From positions 1-10,482 of the forward strand of contig CAMFZK010000030.1 of NCBI GenBank assembly GCA_946006915.1: DNA of 10,482 nucleotides, given 5' to 3'. Shown one piece after another: positions 7,772-10,482 of the stretch. The stretch's first letter is position 1. Every line of letters starts with the position of its first letter. The stretch is from an uncultured Clostridia bacterium (lineage in GTDB: Bacteria > Bacillota > Clostridia > Oscillospirales > Acutalibacteraceae). The position numbers and the translations under genes are program-made. The notes under the pieces were generated by a model. It saw only the letters and a list, made by a program, of their open reading frames with translations, was not told where the DNA came from and made no database searches.

Positions 7772-8117
7772 ATTTTTTAACAGTTAAATCTATATATTCA
7801 CATACACCGCTAAAATTACGATCAATATCTAAATTACAAATTCTTAAAATTGTTAAATTCATACTTTCTAACTCTTTTGTACGAACTATATCCTTTTCAG
7901 TCTGTTCTGTGGTATAGTGATCTCCGCCGTCAAGCTCAATAACAATCCTTGCTTTTGCAGAATAAAAATCCGCAATGTAATTCCCAATCGCTTTTTGCCG
8001 TTGAAACCTTATAGGGTAATATCTTAAAAACTCATACCAAAGTTTTCGTTCCCAAGGTGTCATATTTTTTCTTAAAACTTTTGCAAGACGGATATTTGCT
8101 TTATTATATTCTTTCAT
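7716..8117 (-). CDS. DUF559-domain protein, predicted PD-(D/E)XK-type endonuclease
   Basis: A 133-residue protein from the ATG at 8117. The frame continues 6 codons further to a TTG at 8135, but the GGAGGGAG at 8123-8130 serves the ATG. DUF559 proteins are related to very-short-patch-repair (Vsr-like) endonucleases. The typical features are present: T20-P-x-E23, LWYEFL, F38-x-RQ, IGNYIADFY with D50, and IELDGGDH with E61, D63 and H67. D50 and E61 are the likely metal-binding pair, and D76xxR79 follows. The last 18 residues (SLPQSASLTAPSSEGAKG) are encoded by the left terminal repeat, not by domain sequence. Third codon positions are AT-rich: only one of the eight or so Thr codons is ACC. This fits acquired DNA. 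The natural target is unknown; nuclease activity rests on motif recognition. Confidence 0.8.
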   Translation of the reverse strand: MKEYNKANIRLAKVLRKNMTPWERKLWYEFLRYYPIRFQRQKAIGNYIADFYSAKARIVIELDGGDHYTTEQTEKDIVRTKELESMNLTILRICNLDIDRNFSGVCEYIDLTVKKSLPQSASLTAPSSEGAKG

Positions 8118-8120
8118 TTT

Positions 8121-8130
8121 CTCTCCCTCC
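8121..8130 (-). promoter_or_regulatory. DUF559 ribosome-binding site supplied by the terminal repeat
   Basis: On the minus strand GGAGGGAGAG precedes AAA and the ATG at 8117. It is the innermost part of the right terminal repeat, so the repeat itself provides the translation signal. The same segment at the left end reads TGAGGGAGAG. Confidence 0.7.
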
Positions 8131-8193
8131 GTCAAAACTTCGTTTTGCCACCTCCCTCGTCAGAGGGAGGCAATGGGTGTAATTTGTGACAAG
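8121..8193 (-). repeat. Right terminal repeat of the DUF559 cassette
   Basis: The first hairpin pairs CAAAAC (8133-8138) with GTTTTG (8142-8147) around TTC. The second pairs CCTCCCTC (8151-8158) with GAGGGAGG (8163-8170) around GTCA. ATTTGTGACAAG closes the outer end (8182-8193). Its reverse complement aligns with 7693-7771. Where the stems differ in sequence, both still pair. Confidence 0.88.
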
Positions 8194-8208
8194 TATTTCT
8201 TAACATTT

Positions 8209-8237
8209 AATATAGCATTTTTTACTGATGTTTTCAA
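8209..8237 (-). promoter_or_regulatory. Promoter reading into the DUF559 cassette and the U32 gene
   Basis: The minus strand has TTGAAA (8232-8237), a 17-bp spacer and TATATT (8209-8214) with an extended -10 TG. Transcription would start near 8202, just outside the cassette end at 8193. If the cassette is removed in thought, this promoter sits about 40 bases before the U32 ribosome site, so it may be the original U32 promoter. It could instead belong to a longer version of the element. Confidence 0.75.
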
Positions 8238-8246
8238 GTTATATGC

Positions 8247-8286
8247 AAACAGAGTTATCCTGAAACCACAAGACAACTCTGTTTTT
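8247..8286 (+). terminator. Long inverted repeat with T-tract between divergent promoters
   Basis: AAACAGAGTT (8247-8256) and AACTCTGTTT (8275-8284) form a perfect 10-bp inverted repeat with an 18-base loop, followed by a run of five T on the plus strand. It looks like an intrinsic terminator, but no plus-strand gene lies just upstream and the genes on both sides point away from it. It may be a leftover terminator, a barrier between the divergent promoters, or an operator. The structure is certain; the role is not. Confidence 0.5.
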
Positions 8287-8414
8287 AAGCAGTTACTCCG
8301 ACAAAAGTGTCACGATTATTCCTGCATCACCTAATTTCCTGTTCCAAATTATCAAATTCCGATGTTGAGAAGGATTTGATGCGATAATTCCCAAAAAGCA
8401 AATATTGAGCGTGA
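8287..8414. other. Intergenic stretch without a supported gene
   Basis: There is no convincing coding region here. An imperfect stem-loop can be drawn at 8347-8389 (AATTATC with GATAATT, with further pairing inside). The minus strand has an open frame of 54 codons (8457 to 8293) with a hydrophobic first half and a polar tail, but it lacks a ribosome site and an ATG, so it is not called as a gene. Confidence 0.5.
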
Positions 8415-8444
8415 TTGAGCAAATTAAAATAGCTATGCTATAAT
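8415..8444 (+). promoter_or_regulatory. Distal promoter of the phosphoglycerate mutase gene
   Basis: TTGAGC (8415-8420), an 18-bp spacer, and TATAAT (8439-8444) with an extended -10 TG at 8436-8437. A perfect 10-bp palindrome ACAAATTTGT follows at 8445-8454, at the expected transcription start, and could bind a regulator. The leader to the ATG would be about 115 bases. Confidence 0.65.
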
Positions 8445-8508
8445 ACAAATTTGTCACTATTGTAGCACAAGCATACCTTAAACCCGAAAAAAATTAAAGT
8501 GTTTTTTC

Positions 8509-8537
8509 TTTACAATATACGGTTTAATTGTTATAAT
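8509..8537 (+). promoter_or_regulatory. Proximal promoter of the phosphoglycerate mutase gene
   Basis: TTTACA (8509-8514), a 17-bp spacer and a perfect TATAAT (8532-8537). The expected start is near 8544, about 24 bases before the ATG at 8568. The ribosome site AAGAAGG lies in between. It is probably the main promoter; with the distal one it makes a tandem pair. Confidence 0.8.
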
Positions 8538-8567
8538 AAGCATAATATATTTAAAGAAGGTCTTATT

Positions 8568-9782
8568 ATGAAGTATTTAGTATTACTGTGCGACGGTATG
8601 GCAGACACCGAAAACCCCGCACTGAACGGAAAAACCCCAATGGAACTTGCAAATAAACCGATTATTGACTCGCTTGCAAAAAATGCCGAAGTCGGTCTTT
8701 GCCGTACAGTCGGAAACGGCTTGAAACCCGGCAGTGACGTTGCAAACCTTTCGGTTTTGGGGTATGACCCTTATGTTTGTTATACCGGCCGTTCACCGCT
8801 TGAAGCCGCATCAATAGGTGTTGATTTAAAGGATACCGACGTTGCTTTGCGTTGCAACATTGTAACCCTTTCGGACGAGGAAAACTACCAAGACAAAACT
8901 ATGGTTGACTACTGTGCAGGTGATATTTCCACCAAAGAGGCACACGAAATTATTAAAACCGTAGAAGAAACCTTGGGCAACGAGATTTACAAGTTCTACG
9001 GCGGGGTAAGTTACCGCCATTGTCTGGTTGTAAGTAACGGCACAACCGAACTTGGCAATATGGTTCCCCCGCACGATATAAGCGGTAAGGTTATAGGTGA
9101 ATATTTAAGCGACAACCAAAACGCCAAACCCTTAATCGAACTTATGAAAAAAAGTTACGATATTCTAAAAGACCACCCCGTAAACCTTGAAAGACGTAAA
9201 AAAGGGCTTAACGAGGCAAACTCAATCTGGCTTTGGGGCGAAGGCAGAAAACCCGTTTTGGAAAACTTTTATGAAAAGAACGGGGTTAAGGGCGCTATTG
9301 TAAGTGCGGTTGACCTACTTAAAGGTATTGGCATTTGTGCCGGTATGCAAACCCCCGAAGTTATAGGCAGTACCGGATATCTTGACACTAACTTTGAAGG
9401 CAAGGCAAAGGCAGGTATTGAGGCGTTCAAAAACGGCACAGACCTTGTATACCTTCATTTTGAAGCACCCGACGAATGCGGACACCGAGGTGAACCCGAA
9501 AACAAGGTTAAAGCCATTGAACTGATTGAAAGCCGTGCCTTTAAAACCGTACTCCAATACCTTAATAACTGCGGTGACGATTACAGGATTTTAATTATGC
9601 CTGACCACCCCACACCCCTTAACATTAAAACCCACTCGAGCGAACCCGTTCCTTATTTGCTTTATGACAGCCGAAAGAAACTCGGCGGAGTGGAATCTTT
9701 TACCGAAAAGAACGCCGCCGCTACCGGAATTTTTGTGGAACACGGACCGGATATTATGGATAAACTGCTTCAAAAACAGTAA
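8568..9782 (+). CDS. Cofactor-independent phosphoglycerate mutase, archaeal-type family (possible homoserine kinase)
   Basis: A 404-residue protein of the alkaline-phosphatase superfamily, apgM type, which interconverts 3- and 2-phosphoglycerate. The start is the ATG at 8568 with AAGAAGG upstream; the frame continues to a GTG at 8499, but those residues lie across the proximal promoter and are not family-like. Seen in order: metal ligand D9-G10 (LLCDGMAD); the phosphoserine motif GSDVANLSVLGYDP with S56; R150-H151; DECGH with D302 and H306; PDHPTP with D346 and H347; and THSSEP with H356. All expected metal and nucleophile positions appear intact. A bacterial branch of this family has been proposed to act as homoserine kinase in threonine synthesis, and I cannot separate the two by eye. 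No threonine or glycolysis genes adjoin it here. Confidence 0.88.
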   Translation: MKYLVLLCDGMADTENPALNGKTPMELANKPIIDSLAKNAEVGLCRTVGNGLKPGSDVANLSVLGYDPYVCYTGRSPLEAASIGVDLKDTDVALRCNIVTLSDEENYQDKTMVDYCAGDISTKEAHEIIKTVEETLGNEIYKFYGGVSYRHCLVVSNGTTELGNMVPPHDISGKVIGEYLSDNQNAKPLIELMKKSYDILKDHPVNLERRKKGLNEANSIWLWGEGRKPVLENFYEKNGVKGAIVSAVDLLKGIGICAGMQTPEVIGSTGYLDTNFEGKAKAGIEAFKNGTDLVYLHFEAPDECGHRGEPENKVKAIELIESRAFKTVLQYLNNCGDDYRILIMPDHPTPLNIKTHSSEPVPYLLYDSRKKLGGVESFTEKNAAATGIFVEHGPDIMDKLLQKQ

Positions 9783-9810
9783 TTTTCGTTCGCATAAATG
9801 ACCGAAAATT
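9781..9810 (+). terminator. Weak stem-loop after the phosphoglycerate mutase gene
   Basis: AATTTTCG (9781-9788) pairs with CGAAAATT (9803-9810), an 8-bp AT-rich stem with a 14-base loop starting within the stop codon. There is no clean T-run after it, so it is at best a weak terminator. Confidence 0.35.
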
Positions 9811-9861
9811 TGCATAAAACGCAAGTTATGTAAACCAATTAAACTCAAAAAGTTATTAGAC

Positions 9862-9939
9862 TTATCCACCGAAATATTAACAGTTTTGCACCGTATTGGC
9901 TATAAAAAGGGGCTTTTACCGCTAATTTTCGGTGGATAA
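9862..9939. repeat. Perfect 13-bp inverted repeat bracketing the probable hemolysin III promoter
   Basis: TTATCCACCGAAA (9862-9874) and TTTCGGTGGATAA (9927-9939) are exact inverted copies 52 bases apart, centre to centre 65 bp, about six helical turns. One copy ends just before the -35 box and the other lies after the likely transcription start. The first eight bases equal the DnaA-box core TTATCCAC, but the ninth differs from the consensus TTATCCACA. It may be a paired operator. The repeat is seen; the function is inferred. Confidence 0.9.
9877..9906 (+). promoter_or_regulatory. Probable promoter of the hemolysin III gene
   Basis: TTAACA (9877-9882), an 18-bp spacer and TATAAA (9901-9906), lying between the arms of the 13-bp inverted repeat. 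The leader would be about 120 bases. A competing weaker match with TTGAAA at 9953-9958 has a poor -10 box. Confidence 0.5.
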
Positions 9940-9942
9940 CTA

Positions 9943-9972
9943 TGTTAATAAGTTGAAAAAGTGTTAATAAGT
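9943..9972 (+). repeat. Two 11-bp direct repeats in the hemolysin III leader
   Basis: TGTTAATAAGT occurs at 9943-9953 and 9962-9972, with starts 19 bp apart. The inverted core TATTAACA also occurs at 9875-9882 over the -35 box. They may be binding sites, or chance in AT-rich DNA. Confidence 0.6.
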
Positions 9973-10034
9973 CAATAATACGCAAAAAAATTATGTAAAG
10001 CATTTTGCCAAAATTCGACAAAAAAGGAGCATAT

Positions 10035-10482
10035 ATGAAACGCACTAAATTAAAGGACCGCATTTTACCGCCTTACACAAAGGGTGAGGAAATTTTTAAT
10101 ATGGTTTCGCACATTGTAGGGGGCGGTTTGGGTATTGCCATTGCATCCCTTTGCATTGTAAGGGCATTTTTAAATCACGATGCTTATCAGGTTGTAAGTG
10201 CATTTATTTACGGCTTTTCTATGATTATTTTATACACAATGTCAAGCATATATCACGGTCTTGTTCCCCCCACCGCAAAAAAGGTTTTTCAGGTTATGGA
10301 CCATTGTGCGATTTTTGTGCTAATAGCCGGTACCTACACCCCTTTGGCGCTTTGTTCTTTAAGGGAGTATAACACCGCCCTCGGTTGGGTGCTTTTTGGG
10401 TTTGTTTGGGGTATGACGGCATTGGGAGTAACACTAAACGCCGTTGACCTTAAAAAATACTCGGTTTTTTCAAATATATGCT
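10035..10482 (+). CDS. Hemolysin III / PAQR-family membrane protein, cut off by the window end
   Basis: The first 149 codons are present and the frame is still open at the window edge. Translation gives a short basic N-terminus, then KGEEIFNMVSHIVGGGLGIA, several hydrophobic segments, the family motif SSIYHG with its serine and histidine, and MDHCAIFVLIAGTYTP, the conserved DH..I...I.G.YTP signature. In hemolysin III / PAQR proteins these D and H residues belong to a probable metal-binding hydrolase-like site within the membrane, and the full length is usually about 210-220 residues with seven membrane segments. AGGAG lies 5 bases before the ATG. The haemolysin name is historical, and the physiological role in Firmicutes is not settled. 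The preceding intergenic region holds the promoter and repeats. Confidence 0.9.
   Translation, partial: MKRTKLKDRILPPYTKGEEIFNMVSHIVGGGLGIAIASLCIVRAFLNHDAYQVVSAFIYGFSMIILYTMSSIYHGLVPPTAKKVFQVMDHCAIFVLIAGTYTPLALCSLREYNTALGWVLFGFVWGMTALGVTLNAVDLKKYSVFSNIC

Larger units (their letters stand above)
7693..8193. mobile_element. DUF559 cassette bounded by hairpin-rich terminal inverted repeats
   Basis: A 501-bp unit with related sequence at its two ends in opposite orientation. The outermost 12 bases match at 10 positions (CTTGTGTCAAAT on the left; CTTGTCACAAAT on the right, reverse strand). Further in, both ends carry a GAGGGAG-type hairpin and a second hairpin with a GAA/TTC loop. Between them lies one small nuclease gene. 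No transposase is present and I see no convincing target-site duplication. The unit lies between the U32 ribosome site and a strong promoter pointing the same way. The repeats are seen; mobility is inferred. Confidence 0.65.

Noticed and set aside
7680..8205. A target-site duplication at the cassette ends
   Set aside because: The flanks (ending TAATACG on the left; starting TATTTCT on the right) share no direct repeat longer than would be expected by chance.
8523..8545. A second Rex-like site near the proximal promoter (TTGTTATAATAAGCATAA)
   Set aside because: Only the left half resembles the consensus; the right half does not, and the match is explained by the TATAAT box.
8499..8567. An upstream extension of the phosphoglycerate mutase to a GTG
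   Set aside because: It covers the proximal promoter and ribosome site, and the extra residues do not belong to the family.
9841..10034. A replication origin, from TTATCCAC motifs in AT-rich DNA
   Set aside because: There are only two sites, both mismatched at the ninth base, no dnaA/dnaN neighbours and no run of DnaA boxes; a promoter-linked operator explains the pair better.

Overview
The window reads as low-GC Clostridia (Firmicutes). It has strong Shine-Dalgarno sites, near-consensus sigma-A promoters, a six-gene Rnf cluster in the clostridial order rnfC-D-G-E-A-B, and a short GAGGGAG-type hairpin repeat of the kind I associate with intergenic DNA of gut Clostridia (Oscillospiraceae-like). 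The lineage is an inference from these features, not from a marker gene.

Layout. Positions 4-5508 (minus strand) hold a complete rnfCDGEAB operon for the membrane Rnf complex (ferredoxin:NAD+ oxidoreductase, ion pumping). Genes are packed with a 4-bp overlap or 0-13 bp gaps. One near-perfect promoter lies just upstream of rnfC, with a Rex-like operator over its -35 box. Upstream of it, 5608-7665 (minus) encodes a long U32-family protein (RlhA/YdcP-like) with a GTG start and the cysteine spacing of the family's Fe-S site. Positions 7693-8193 form a compact 501-bp cassette: a small DUF559 (PD-(D/E)XK-type) nuclease gene between two inverted, hairpin-rich terminal repeats. It sits between the U32 ribosome-binding site and a strong minus-strand promoter, so it looks like an insertion in the U32 leader. 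Positions 8200-8567 are a divergent promoter region. A plus-strand gene for an archaeal-type, cofactor-independent phosphoglycerate mutase family protein follows (8568-9782). A 252-bp repeat-rich intergenic region comes next, and then a hemolysin III / PAQR-family membrane protein cut off by the window end.

How it fits together. The Rnf complex links the reduced-ferredoxin pool to NADH and an ion gradient, and the Rex-like site would tie its expression to the NADH/NAD+ ratio. RnfG is about twice the usual length, with a duplicated FMN-binding region of which only the C-terminal copy keeps the flavinylation motif. The remaining genes look like ordinary housekeeping functions. The least ordinary parts of the window are the DUF559 cassette, with structurally matched but sequence-diverged hairpins at its two ends, and the 13-bp inverted repeat that brackets the probable hemolysin III promoter.
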